A DNA stretch of 64,000 nucleotides, from assembly GCF_040566545.1 (NCBI RefSeq), contig NZ_JBEWZI010000003.1, positions 248,001 through 312,000 of the forward strand, in the 5' to 3' direction. The notes under the pieces were generated by a model, which was not told the origin of the DNA, made no database searches, and worked only from the letters and a program-made list of their open reading frames with translations. Position numbers and translations under genes: made by a program. Positions 7,257 through 16,245 of this stretch are shown here, in pieces; the stretch's first letter is position 1, and each line of letters opens with the position of its first letter. The DNA comes from Uliginosibacterium flavum (lineage in GTDB: Bacteria > Pseudomonadota > Gammaproteobacteria > Burkholderiales > Rhodocyclaceae).

Positions 7257-9730
7257 GTACTTGAATTTTTTACAGATGGGCTTGTGTCCGTCTTGCTCGG
7301 CGGGCGCTTGCGCTTTTTTGCGACAGGTGTGGCGAAAGTTTTGCGCAGCGTGCTCAGCTCAGCCAGGCGTGCAGCGACGCGGCCGTTCAGGCTGCCGGGC
7401 GGCCAGACCTTGTGCGCATCGGCTTCTCCGGCGGACAGGCCGGTCAGCAAGGCGATGGCCTGGTCGACGTGATTCACGGCGTAAATGTGGAATTTTCCGG
7501 CCTGGGCGGCGAGAACTACATCCCAGCGCAGCATCAGTTGCTTGATGTTGGCGGCTGGGATCAGTACGCCGTGTTCGCCATTCAGTCCGCGCGCGTTGCA
7601 GATGTCGAAGAAGCCTTCGATCTTTTCATTCACACCGCCAATGGCCTGCGCCTGCCCGAACTGGTTGACCGAGCCGGTGATCGCCAGCGACTGGCGGATG
7701 GGCGCGCCGGCCAGATTGGAAAGCAGCACGCACAGCTCGGCCAGCGAGGCGCTGTCACCCTCGACGAAGCCGTAGGATTGCTCGAAGACCAGACTGGCGG
7801 AGAAAGCCAGCGGCATGTCTTTGCCATAGCGGGCGCTGAGGAAGGAGGACAGGATAAGCACGCCCTTGGAGTGAATGGCGCCGGAGAGTTTGACCTCGCG
7901 TTCGATGTTGATCAGTTCGCCATCGCCCAGATGCGTGGTGGCGGTGATGCGCACGGGCAGGGCGAAGGCAAAGTTGCCCAGATCGATGACGGACAGGGCA
8001 TTGATCTGGCCGATCACGGCCCCCTCGGTGTCTATCATCCGGTTGCCGCGCAGGATTTCCTCCTGCAGGCGCGAGCGCAGCCGGTCATGGCGATGGATCT
8101 GGGTGTCGATGGCGCGCTGAACATCGGCCGCATCGACCACCGGATGGCCTGCCTCGCGGGCCCAGTAGTCGGCCTCGCGCAGCAGATCGGCGATGCTGCG
8201 CATGTGGGTGCTCAGCCGGGAGGCATCGTCTACCAGGCGCGCACCATATTCGATGACGCGAGCCACGGCGCCACGGTCGCAGGCTTGCAGGTCTTCCTTG
8301 CGACCCAGCGTGGCAATCAGGCGGGCATAGAGCTGGTGGGTGTCGGTATTGCGCTCGATGCGTTCCTCGAAATCGGCGACCACCTTGAACAGTTCTTCAA
8401 AATCCGGATCGTACTGCGCCAGCAGGTAGTAGAAGAGTCTGTCGCCGAAAAGGACGATCTTGACGTCCAGCGGGATGGGCTCCGGCTCCAGCGAGACGGT
8501 ACTGACCAGGCTGAGGATCTGGCCCAGTGATTCGATGCGGATTTCGCGCGATTGCAGCGCGCGTTTGAGTCCTTCCCAGGCAAAAGGCTGCATCAGCAGC
8601 TTGCGGATATCCAGCAGGAGATAGCCGCCATTGGCCTGATGCAGCGCGCCGGGTTTGATCAGGGTGAAATCGGTGACCAGCGCACCGAACTGGGAGATGT
8701 GTTCGACGCGGCCGAGCAGGTTGCCGTAGCTCGGGTTGTCTTCGCTGACAATGGCGGAGCCGTGCTTGCGCCCGTTGGTGACCAGCACGTTCACCTGATA
8801 ACGGTGAAAGTTCGCACGCGCCAGCGCGGCCAGCTCCGAGGTTCCGGCCCCCTCCTCCTGTTTGCGGAATTCGTCGCCGTGTTCGACCATGTCCTGCTGC
8901 ACGATATCCAGATATCGGAGGACCTCGGGCAGGTCGACATAGCGCGCACGCAGCTCTTTGATCAGCAGTTCGACCGTCGACAGCATGGTTTGCCGATCAA
9001 GTTGGCGAATTTTTTCGTTGCGTTCCTTGCGCCACAAGGGGACTTGCCCGAGGATTTTCAGCAGCAAGGCCTGCAGGGCGGATATCGATTCGATCAGGCG
9101 TTGTCGTTCATCTTCTGAAAGATTTTCGAAGCCCTCGGAGGCTCCGTCGCCTTGTTTGCGGGCCGGCGAAAAAGTGAATCCCTCCTGCGTTTGCTGCAAG
9201 TTGATGCCCTGCTTCGCGGCTGTTTCGCCCAGCTCCTTGAAGGCCTGATCCTGACGCTTGCTGAATTCATTCTGGATGGCGGCCAGCTTCCCGCGATAGT
9301 CCTTGCCTTCAAATACGTTGGGCACGCTGCTGCGCAGATCCGCCAGCAGGCGTTCCATGTCGCGGCGCAGATCGGCACCGCGCCCGGTCGGCAGGCACAG
9401 CGCCTGTGGCTTGTGCGGCTCGGTGAAATTGTTGATGTAGCACCAGTCGACGGGGTCCGGCTCGCCATGACTCTTGTTTTTCAGGAACTGGTTCACCAGG
9501 GTGCGCTTGCCCATGCCGGAGGGACCCAGCACGAAGAGGTTATAGCCCTCCTGACGGATGCCAGCGCCAAAACGCACGGCGCTCATGGCACGCAGCTGAC
9601 CAACGACCTCGCTCAGGCTTTCGAGCTCGGCGGTGGTCTGGAAGCTGAACAGCAGTGGATCGCAAGCCTGATAGAGTTGTTGGCACGGCAGGGGAGCTGG
9701 GAGACTCATGATGGCAACACCGGAGGTCAT
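7250..9730 (-). CDS. Lon-like ATP-dependent protease (LonB/AAA_32 type)
   Basis: An 826-residue AAA+ protease. Walker A is GPSGMGKRT at residues 69-77. The C-terminal Lon protease domain has the catalytic Ser in GDSAS and the catalytic Lys in GGVNEK, 43 residues apart, the Ser-Lys spacing of Lon. A long helical insertion separates the Walker A region from the rest of the ATPase, as in AAA_32 family members annotated as Lon-related proteases. Its ATG overlaps the stop of the upstream kinase fusion by 4 bp (ATGA), which suggests translational coupling. Substrates are unknown. Confidence 0.9.
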   Translation of the reverse strand: MTSGVAIMSLPAPLPCQQLYQACDPLLFSFQTTAELESLSEVVGQLRAMSAVRFGAGIRQEGYNLFVLGPSGMGKRTLVNQFLKNKSHGEPDPVDWCYINNFTEPHKPQALCLPTGRGADLRRDMERLLADLRSSVPNVFEGKDYRGKLAAIQNEFSKRQDQAFKELGETAAKQGINLQQTQEGFTFSPARKQGDGASEGFENLSEDERQRLIESISALQALLLKILGQVPLWRKERNEKIRQLDRQTMLSTVELLIKELRARYVDLPEVLRYLDIVQQDMVEHGDEFRKQEEGAGTSELAALARANFHRYQVNVLVTNGRKHGSAIVSEDNPSYGNLLGRVEHISQFGALVTDFTLIKPGALHQANGGYLLLDIRKLLMQPFAWEGLKRALQSREIRIESLGQILSLVSTVSLEPEPIPLDVKIVLFGDRLFYYLLAQYDPDFEELFKVVADFEERIERNTDTHQLYARLIATLGRKEDLQACDRGAVARVIEYGARLVDDASRLSTHMRSIADLLREADYWAREAGHPVVDAADVQRAIDTQIHRHDRLRSRLQEEILRGNRMIDTEGAVIGQINALSVIDLGNFAFALPVRITATTHLGDGELINIEREVKLSGAIHSKGVLILSSFLSARYGKDMPLAFSASLVFEQSYGFVEGDSASLAELCVLLSNLAGAPIRQSLAITGSVNQFGQAQAIGGVNEKIEGFFDICNARGLNGEHGVLIPAANIKQLMLRWDVVLAAQAGKFHIYAVNHVDQAIALLTGLSAGEADAHKVWPPGSLNGRVAARLAELSTLRKTFATPVAKKRKRPPSKTDTSPSVKNSSTG

Positions 9731-11316
9731 GGCAGGTTCGGCCTGAGGTGCTCGCGGACGGCTGCTGTCGAGCCGCCGTGATCTTTCATCAGGGTATCAA
9801 TAGTGACGGTGGCCGCCTGTTCGTCCTGACCCAAGGTCTCGGCATGGCTGATTTGCCAGTCGAGCACTGCGAGATCGGCGTCGGAGGCGTCGCCCCCCCG
9901 TTCGGCCCGGGCCGCGATGCGCTGTTGTAGGACCCCTCGCGGGGCATGACAGTCGAGAATCATGAACGGTACGCCCACGGTGCGTGCCAGTTCGGCGAAA
10001 CGCTCGCGTTGCGGGCGGCGCAGGAAGGTAGCGTCCACCACCACCGGGTAATCCGCAGCGAGCACGGTGGAGGCCAGAGCCAGCAGCCGATCATAGGTGG
10101 CTTGCGTGACCGATTCGGCATACAGGCCGGTGCCGACGTTGCTGCCGTCGTGCGCCATCGACGGCAGACGCCTGAGGCGCTTGCGCTCCACGTCCGAGCG
10201 CAGGCACAGCGCGCCCAACGAAGCGGCGATTGACCGTGCCAGCGTGCTTTTGCCGGAGCCCGACAGGCCATGGGTGATGATCACGGCGCGTGCGCCTGGG
10301 TTCGTCAGGGTGCAGGCGTAATTCATATAGGCGGCATGGGAAGCCTTTGCGGCATGGCGCGCGTCGCTGGACAGGGCTGGGTCGGCCAGGCGCAGGCTGG
10401 CGACCTTGGTACGCACCAGTGCGCGATACGCTTGATAGAAACGCAACAGTTCCAGCGCGGCATAATCGCCGGTGGTTTCGAGCCAGGCGTTGAGCAGGCG
10501 CCAGGCAAAATCGGATCGTCCGTGCGCAGCCAGATCCATGCTCAGGAAGGCAATGTCACTGGCGATGTCGACCCAGCGCAGCGCCGGATTAAACTCGATG
10601 CAGTCGAAGATCAGGACTTCACGATCCAGCAGGACCATGTTGCCCAAGTGCAGATCGCCATGGCCTTCGCGCACGAATCCGCAGCTCTTGCGCAGAGCAA
10701 AAACCTCGTACAGGCGCGCATACTCTTTGCGACACCACACCTCCAGCGCTCCATAGTCGCGGTCCCGGGCATCGGTCGGGGGCTCGAAAGGGGGAAGCAA
10801 GGCTTCCAGCTGGCTCCGGATCAGGGCCGCGCTGCCATAGCTCTGGTCGGCGGCACACGCAGGGGCGTTGCGGTGAAACGCCCCCAGCATTGCCGCCAGC
10901 TTGTCGATATGCCCGGCTAGCAGACTGTTCCGGGCCAGCACTTGGTCCAGCAAATCTGTCTGTTCGAACTGACGCATCTTGACGGCATATTCGATAGCCC
11001 AGTCTTCGGCTGCGAGATGAGGATTGTCGGGGCTACCGCCGAGCGCAACGACCTCCAGATAAAGTTGCGACGCAAGGCGCCGGTTCAGGCGCAACTCCTC
11101 TTCGCAGCAGAAGCGACGTTGCGCGAGCGTCGTGTAATCGACAAAGCCCAGATCGACGGCTTTCTTGATCTTGTAGGCGAACTCGCCAGTCAGCAGTACG
11201 AAGGAGATGTGCGTTTCAATCAGCGTGAAATTACTCACCGGGTGTGGGTAGCGCCGAGGGTCGTGCAAGGCTTCCACGATTTTCCGTTGCATCGCCAGAC
11301 TTGCCTCGATGGTCAT
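9727..11316 (-). CDS. Bifunctional APH-like phosphotransferase / AAA kinase fusion
   Basis: A 529-residue two-domain protein. The N-terminal domain resembles aminoglycoside phosphotransferases, with catalytic HGDLHLGN near residue 222 and a metal-binding DCIEF motif. The C-terminal domain (from about residue 340) is a P-loop kinase with Walker A HGLSGSGKS, similar to gluconokinase-type small-molecule kinases. This fusion family is widespread in proteobacteria, but its substrate is not established. It sits between the SufB/D-like gene (40-bp gap) and the Lon-like protease (4-bp overlap). It should not be read as an antibiotic resistance gene. Confidence 0.85.
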   Translation of the reverse strand: MTIEASLAMQRKIVEALHDPRRYPHPVSNFTLIETHISFVLLTGEFAYKIKKAVDLGFVDYTTLAQRRFCCEEELRLNRRLASQLYLEVVALGGSPDNPHLAAEDWAIEYAVKMRQFEQTDLLDQVLARNSLLAGHIDKLAAMLGAFHRNAPACAADQSYGSAALIRSQLEALLPPFEPPTDARDRDYGALEVWCRKEYARLYEVFALRKSCGFVREGHGDLHLGNMVLLDREVLIFDCIEFNPALRWVDIASDIAFLSMDLAAHGRSDFAWRLLNAWLETTGDYAALELLRFYQAYRALVRTKVASLRLADPALSSDARHAAKASHAAYMNYACTLTNPGARAVIITHGLSGSGKSTLARSIAASLGALCLRSDVERKRLRRLPSMAHDGSNVGTGLYAESVTQATYDRLLALASTVLAADYPVVVDATFLRRPQRERFAELARTVGVPFMILDCHAPRGVLQQRIAARAERGGDASDADLAVLDWQISHAETLGQDEQAATVTIDTLMKDHGGSTAAVREHLRPNLP

Positions 11317-11356
11317 GTCGTCCTCCCTGCAAGGATCGCTTGCGCTTGCCCGGTAC

Positions 11357-12286
11357 TCAGGCGAGCATGCCCCGGACGATCAGATCGACTGCTTCATCGG
11401 GCGTCACCCCACGTGCCATCAGGGTTTCGAGCTGCTTGCTGTCGACGCTGCCAATGGCCGCCTCGTGAGTAATCTTGGCTTGCGGATGACACACCCGCAC
11501 CTGCGGTTCGGCGCTGGCGGTGGCCTGATCGCGCACAACCTCCATGCAATCAATATGGCCGCGTGCGCCGGCGGCATTGCCTTCCATGATGCCGCACACA
11601 TCGGCGTGGGCGTGTCCGCGCACGGCGACGCGGGTCTTGAGCAGACCGCGCGCGCCGGGGCCGTTGAGTTCGACCTGCTCACGGATGCGGATGGCATCCG
11701 TGGCAAAACCGTAGGCCCGGCTGAGTAGTTCGGCCACGCCGGCCTCGCCGACATCGACGCGGTAATCCATGTCCAGAAGGCCGACACGGCCGCGGATCAG
11801 ACTGAAATCGGCATGGAAGCGCGCCGCTTTTTCCAGCAACACTTGCGCGCACGGGATGACCTCAATGTTGCCGGAGGTTCCGTGGAAATGGGCTTCCTGA
11901 TAGCGCAGCACCGCGCCTTCCATCAAGCGGAATTCCCCATGCATGGCGTGGCGTGCCGCTTGCGGTGTGGCGAACAGGCAGTGCGACCACAGCTCGGCCT
12001 GCGCGCCGGGCTCCAGGGTCAGCGTCAGGTGCACATCTTGTTCGCCGTGTTGCTCGAACATGCCGAAACACAGGTGTACGGGCTGATCCAGGCGCACGCC
12101 GGCCGCAATCGTGATGTGCGCGGCGATGCAGACCTCACTGCTCTCGGCCTCGATCTTTACGCCCGGCAGCGAGCGCAGGCTGCTCAGTTGCTGCCCGTAG
12201 GCCACCAGATGTGCGGCCTGGGGAATAGCGGGCGGATGTTGCCCGGCGAGATTGAAGAGCGTCAGGATGGGTTGGAAGTCAGGCAT
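11357..12286 (-). CDS. SufB/SufD-family Fe-S scaffold protein, short form
   Basis: A 309-residue beta-helix protein of the SufBD family, much shorter than E. coli SufB (495) or SufD (423). The family core is recognisable in the C-terminal half: GARGHIDCMEVV, then THEAAIG, then a C-terminal helix with LMARGVTPDEA. A good GGGGGAT ribosome-binding site precedes the ATG. It is paired with a SufC-like ATPase 15 bp upstream. No sufS, sufE or sufU is in the window, so this resembles the minimal two-gene SufBC-like (SMS-type) systems rather than a full SUF operon. The assignment to that type is inference. Confidence 0.85.
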   Translation of the reverse strand: MPDFQPILTLFNLAGQHPPAIPQAAHLVAYGQQLSSLRSLPGVKIEAESSEVCIAAHITIAAGVRLDQPVHLCFGMFEQHGEQDVHLTLTLEPGAQAELWSHCLFATPQAARHAMHGEFRLMEGAVLRYQEAHFHGTSGNIEVIPCAQVLLEKAARFHADFSLIRGRVGLLDMDYRVDVGEAGVAELLSRAYGFATDAIRIREQVELNGPGARGLLKTRVAVRGHAHADVCGIMEGNAAGARGHIDCMEVVRDQATASAEPQVRVCHPQAKITHEAAIGSVDSKQLETLMARGVTPDEAVDLIVRGMLA

Positions 12287-12301
12287 TTCGATCCCCCTTT
12301 T

Positions 12302-12997
12302 TCAGCACCGCAAAGGTTTGCGCCTGCGGTAGATTTCAAGCATGTCGGGCGTTTTTCCCTGGCAGACAATGCGGCCCTCACTCAGCAAGGACGCCTGATC
12401 TGCGTGTGCCGCAACTTCGGACTGATGGGTGATCAACAAGACGCTGCTGCCGCCCGCTTTCAAAGCTTCAATCAGATCGATCAGCGCATCGAGCGAGAGC
12501 AGATCAATCCCCGCCGTGGGCTCATCCAGAATCACCAGACGCGGGCACATCGCCAGCACGGCGGCCAGTTCAATGCGCTTGCGTTCGCCGCCACTCAAGG
12601 TCTTGTCGACGGCCCGCAAGGCATATTCCGTCGGCTCCAGTCCCACTTTGAGCAGGCATTCCTCAACCGATGCCCCGTGCGCTCCGATCCGCAGATAATC
12701 ACGCACACTCAAACCTTCAAAGCGCGCCGGCTCCTGCCAGGCCAGCGTGATGCCCAGACGGGCGCGTTCGTGCACGGGCAGGGCGTCAATGCACAGCCCG
12801 TCAAACATGATCTGGCCGGCATCCGGCTGATAGCCCTCGCAGCCCATTACGGCATACGCCAGGCTGGACTTGCCGGCGGCATTAGCCCCCAGCAAGGCAT
12901 GAATCTGCCCTGCGTCCAGGCTCAGATCCACATCCTCCAGCACCCGCCTTCCCTGCAGGGTCAGCTGTACCCCGACAAGCTTCAGGAGAGGTTCCAT
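12302..12997 (-). CDS. SufC-like ABC ATPase
   Basis: A 231-residue soluble ABC ATPase. Walker A is GANAAGKSS at about residues 37-45, the signature is LSGGERKR, Walker B is LVILDEPTAGID, and the H-loop is LLITHQ. There are no membrane segments and no permease nearby; the partner is the SufB/D-like protein encoded 15 bp downstream. ATP-driven dimerisation of SufC opens the SufB/D scaffold in known systems. The start at 12997 (MEPLLKL) is chosen because the family begins there; an upstream in-frame start at 13054 would add 19 residues with no homology that I can see. Confidence 0.88.
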   Translation of the reverse strand: MEPLLKLVGVQLTLQGRRVLEDVDLSLDAGQIHALLGANAAGKSSLAYAVMGCEGYQPDAGQIMFDGLCIDALPVHERARLGITLAWQEPARFEGLSVRDYLRIGAHGASVEECLLKVGLEPTEYALRAVDKTLSGGERKRIELAAVLAMCPRLVILDEPTAGIDLLSLDALIDLIEALKAGGSSVLLITHQSEVAAHADQASLLSEGRIVCQGKTPDMLEIYRRRKPLRC

Positions 12998-13084
12998 CGC
13001 AGAGGCCCGCTTGCTCTTCTCATTGGAGCGTAGTTGCGCAGGCAGGCCTCGCAAGAGCCCTTCCGGGCCGCCCGCAATAACAGC

Positions 13085-13771
13085 TCAAAATAAATCAGCG
13101 GCTTCGCCCTCCTCCAGCGCCGAAAAGCGCACGGGCAGGACTACGCGCGTGCTGCTCTGCCCTTGCGCATCCTTGCGCACCAGCATCAGGGCCTGATGAT
13201 CATGTGGCCCCACGGGCAGGACCATGCGCCCGCCGTTCCTGAGCTGATCAAGCAGCGCTGGTGGCAGTTGCGGCGGGGCGGCGGTGACCATGATCCGATC
13301 GAAGGGTGCGTGCTCTGGCCAGCCCAGGTAGCCATCGCCCACGCGGGTCTGGATGTTGGCGTAGCCCAGGCTGTCGAGGCGTTGGCGGGCCTCGCGGGCC
13401 AGCCCCGCCAGCCGTTCCACGCTATAGACCTGACGGGCAAGGCGCGACAGCACGGCAGTCTGGTAACCCAGCCCGGTGCCGATCTCAAGCACGCTATCCG
13501 TCGAATGAATGTCCAGTAGATCGGTCATCAGCGCCACGATGAAGGGCTGCGAAATCGTCTTGCCACAACCGATCGGCACCGGTTGGTTGAGGTAGGCCTC
13601 GGCCTGAAATGCCGCCGGAACGAAGACGTGGCGCGGCACTTCGCCCATCACGTCCATCACCTGCGGATCAAGCTGCGCCTTGCCGATCTGCTCGCGCACG
13701 CAGGCGGTTTCCACGGCAATTTCCGTCAGCATCCATTGCCGCATCCGGGCCAGTTTTCCGTCATCCATCAC
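13085..13771 (-). CDS. pcm: Protein-L-isoaspartate O-methyltransferase
   Basis: A 228-residue SAM-dependent methyltransferase that repairs isoaspartyl residues in damaged proteins. The family pattern is intact: the VPRHVFVP stretch, then GCGKTISQP, then SAM motif I VLEIGTGLGYQTAVL at about residues 92-106. It heads a minus-strand series with the SufC-like gene about 90 bp downstream. The extra Met at position 2 makes the exact start uncertain by one codon. Confidence 0.93.
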   Translation of the reverse strand: MMDDGKLARMRQWMLTEIAVETACVREQIGKAQLDPQVMDVMGEVPRHVFVPAAFQAEAYLNQPVPIGCGKTISQPFIVALMTDLLDIHSTDSVLEIGTGLGYQTAVLSRLARQVYSVERLAGLAREARQRLDSLGYANIQTRVGDGYLGWPEHAPFDRIMVTAAPPQLPPALLDQLRNGGRMVLPVGPHDHQALMLVRKDAQGQSSTRVVLPVRFSALEEGEAADLF

Positions 13772-13818
13772 ACCTCCGGATCATGTCTGCACAACCCTTC
13801 GGCGCCTCGTTCTGCGGC

Positions 13819-13866
13819 ATGCCAGCCTGAACAGGCCCGCCGGGAGCGGCTCTTCAGGCGGCCTCG
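13819..13866. repeat. Intergenic palindromic repeat (AAGAGC family)
   Basis: GCCAGCCTGAACAGGC ... GCGGCTCTTCAGGCGGCC lies between two minus-strand genes. It shares the GCGGCTCTTCAGGC end with other copies in this window. Confidence 0.55.
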
Positions 13867-13875
13867 TTTGCGGTT

Positions 13876-14478
13876 TCACTTTCCGTCCTGCGCATCGATC
13901 AAGCTCAGCGCCAGACGCAAGGCTTCGAGCTCCCGGCGATAGCTCTCCGCGTCGCCGAAATCTACAAAATTCTCGTAATAGGGATGGGCCTGCAACACCC
14001 GCCGCGCATGCTTGATCGGGCACCAGTACTGTTCGGTGCGGGCAAAGACCTCCTTGACGTAGGAGGCCAGCCCGTTGGCATACGAACAGTAACCGCAGTT
14101 GATCATCTCGATCAGGTTCAGATAGGCCAGGTGTGTGTGGTCGAAGATCAGATAATCGCGCCGGCGCACATGTGGAATGCCATACACCGGGAAGCACAGC
14201 CACTGATAGAGGCTCACCATCAGATCCATCAACAGCATCGGGAAGATGGCGGAAAAAATGATGGGCGCGGTCAGGTAGTGGCTCAACCTGCCGTCCAGCA
14301 GGTAGCGCAGCGTCCCCTGCCTGAAGCGGCGCTGCTGCGCCAGCACGGCCTCGTCAAAGCAGATGCGGCGCTGCTCGAAGCTGGCGTTGAGTTCGGCGCG
14401 GCGCAGCTGAACCTCCCGCTCCAGCTCTTCCTCGATGGCGTGGATGCGCTCCAGCAGTTCGATGATTTTCGGGTTCAT
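13876..14478 (-). CDS. Conserved protein of unknown function with Cys motifs and membrane segment
   Basis: 200 residues. The N-terminus is a charged helix or coiled coil (residues 5-50), followed by a hydrophobic stretch at about 68-98 (TAPIIFSAIFPMLLMDLMVS) that may be one or two membrane helices. The C-terminal half has NCGYCSYANG and YWCPIKHARR, giving three closely placed Cys residues and a nearby His that could bind metal. I do not know a function. It lies about 100 bp upstream of pcm on the same strand. Confidence 0.75.
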   Translation of the reverse strand: MNPKIIELLERIHAIEEELEREVQLRRAELNASFEQRRICFDEAVLAQQRRFRQGTLRYLLDGRLSHYLTAPIIFSAIFPMLLMDLMVSLYQWLCFPVYGIPHVRRRDYLIFDHTHLAYLNLIEMINCGYCSYANGLASYVKEVFARTEQYWCPIKHARRVLQAHPYYENFVDFGDAESYRRELEALRLALSLIDAQDGK

Positions 14479-14719
14479 GGCGCTGCCTTTGGCCGGGTGG
14501 ATGTGCGGGAATTTCGCTCATCGCCAGAGGGATCGGACGCCGTCTGAAGAGTCGGGGGTCTGTCGCCCCCTGCCGCTTCAGTCTAGTTCGCCGAAATGCT
14601 GCCGTCAGCTTCGCGCAAGTTTCGCCTCAGGCTTCGGTCAGCTTGCTCTCATAAGATGAACTCGTCGGACAAGCAAACAAGTTCTCGTCCGCCCCTCAAA
14701 TCATCCAAGGAGTTATGAA

Positions 14720-15004
14720 ATGACCAAGACCCTGATTGCCGCCCTGATCGCTTCCATTGCTGCCGCTTCGGTGTTCGCCGCTGACGTGCCTGTCGGCACC
14801 AACGCTGCCGCTACCTCGGTGACTGCCACGCAGCCGGCCAAGAGCGTGAAGCCGGCCAAGGCCACGTCGAAGAAGGTCGTAAAGGCTGAGCCGAAGACCG
14901 AAGCTGCTCCAGCAGCCAGCGCTCCGGCAGCCAAAGCCGCACCAGTGGCGGCTCCCGTCGCAACTCCCGCCGCTCCCGCTTCGGCACCGGCTGTGAAGAA
15001 GTAA
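14720..15004 (+). CDS. Small secreted Ala/Lys/Pro-rich protein
   Basis: 94 residues with a clear signal peptide (MTKTLIAALIASIAAASVFAAD, cleavage after VFA). The mature part is low complexity, with Lys-containing repeats followed by Ala-Pro repeats (APAASAPAAKAAPVAAPV), and ends in Lys-Lys. It would be a disordered, basic periplasmic protein. AAGGAG at about 14708-14713 gives a strong ribosome-binding site. Function unknown; a terminator follows directly, so it is monocistronic. Confidence 0.7.
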   Translation: MTKTLIAALIASIAAASVFAADVPVGTNAAATSVTATQPAKSVKPAKATSKKVVKAEPKTEAAPAASAPAAKAAPVAAPVATPAAPASAPAVKK

Positions 15005-15054
15005 GCACACGCTAAAAGTTCGGGCCTGTTCCTCCCCTCCAGCAGGTCTGAACC

Positions 15055-15095
15055 CAAGGCCGCTCGTGACATCCACGGGCGGCCTTGTCCGTTTT
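15055..15095 (+). terminator. Rho-independent terminator after the small secreted protein
   Basis: CAAGGCCGC / GCGGCCTTG stem with a 15-nt loop followed by TCCGTTTTT. Confidence 0.65.
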
Positions 15096-15165
15096 TCAGC
15101 GCGTACAACCGCTGCACGCAGATTCCCTTATCATGGCCGCTCTCTTTCCTGATCGAGCCTTTGCC

Positions 15166-16242
15166 ATGCCGACATCTCGCCCCGACCTTGCCCGCACCTT
15201 GCTCAGCATTTGCCTGACCGGCGTTTTGCTGCTGGCTTCCTTGTGGGTGCTATCGCCGTTTTTGATGGCGATCACCTGGGCGACGATGATCGTGGTGGCG
15301 TCCTGGCCACTGTTGCTGATCCTGCAGCGCCGGCTTGGCGGGCGGCGCTGGCTGGCCGCAACCATCCTGATTGTGGGGCTGTGGCTCGCGCTGTTTTTAC
15401 CCTTCGTGCTGGCCATCAGCACTCTGATTCATAACAGCGACGAGATCATCACCCTGGCGGGATCGCTGAAATTACTGGCTGCGCCGCAAGCGCCGGCCTG
15501 GCTTGCCGGTCTGCCCTATGTCGGCAGCAAAGCCGCTGAGCTGTGGGCGCAGGGTGTCTCCATGGGTGTCCAGGGCTTGACGGCGAAGGCAGCGCCCTAC
15601 GCTGGCGACATGACCAAATGGTTCGCTACCCGGGTCGGCAGTCTGGGCATGATCATGCTGCAAATTGCGCTGGCGATTGCGATCTCGGCCATTCTGTACA
15701 TGCGCGGCGAAGTGGCCGCCGGGGCGTTGCAACGCTTCGCGCGCAAGCTGGGCGGGCGGCGTGGCGATGAGATGATCATTCTTGCGGCGGGCGCCATCCG
15801 GGGCGTGGCGCTCGGCGTGGGGGTCACGGCGCTGGTGCAGGCCTTGCTCGGTGGTGTCGGGCTGGCTTTGACCGGCATTCCCTTTACCGCTGTACTCACC
15901 GCGCTGATGTTCATGTTGTGCATTGCCCAGATCGGCGTCGTTCCGGTGTTGGTGCCGGCTATCGTCTGGCTGTACTGGAGCGATCAGCCAGCCTGGGGAA
16001 CTTTCCTGCTTATCTGGATGCTGATCGTGGTGAACCTGGATAACTTCCTGCGCCCCTGGCTGATCCGGCGTGGGGCGAATCTGCCTCTGCTGTTGATCCT
16101 TGCCGGCGTGATCGGTGGATTGATCAGTTTCGGCTTGCTCGGGATCTTTCTCGGCCCGCTGCTGCTGGCGGTGAGCTACAAGCTGATGGGCTCCTGGCTG
16201 CAGGATGACGAGACGGCGGGCGGCGCCAACGCCGACAAGTAA
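15166..16242 (+). CDS. AI-2E family transporter, YdiK type
   Basis: A 358-residue inner-membrane protein with seven to eight helices and a large loop between the second and third pairs, as in the AI-2E/UPF0118 family. It resembles E. coli YdiK from end to end, including PAIVWLYWSDQ, IRRGANLPL and the GVIGGLISFGLLGIFLGP stretch. The substrate is unknown; family members have been linked to export of signalling molecules or to Na+/H+ exchange. The start at 15166 (MPTSRPDLAR) matches the YdiK N-terminus; upstream in-frame starts at 15133 and 15085 are possible. Confidence 0.9.
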   Translation: MPTSRPDLARTLLSICLTGVLLLASLWVLSPFLMAITWATMIVVASWPLLLILQRRLGGRRWLAATILIVGLWLALFLPFVLAISTLIHNSDEIITLAGSLKLLAAPQAPAWLAGLPYVGSKAAELWAQGVSMGVQGLTAKAAPYAGDMTKWFATRVGSLGMIMLQIALAIAISAILYMRGEVAAGALQRFARKLGGRRGDEMIILAAGAIRGVALGVGVTALVQALLGGVGLALTGIPFTAVLTALMFMLCIAQIGVVPVLVPAIVWLYWSDQPAWGTFLLIWMLIVVNLDNFLRPWLIRRGANLPLLLILAGVIGGLISFGLLGIFLGPLLLAVSYKLMGSWLQDDETAGGANADK

Positions 16243-16245
16243 GGA

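Noticed and set aside
7412..8530. A 372-codon plus-strand frame opposite the Lon-like protease
   Set aside because: Shadow frame; the minus-strand frame carries Walker and Ser-Lys motifs.
9727..11316. Aminoglycoside resistance gene
   Set aside because: The APH-like domain is fused to a metabolite-kinase domain in a chromosomal family of unknown substrate, not a known resistance enzyme.
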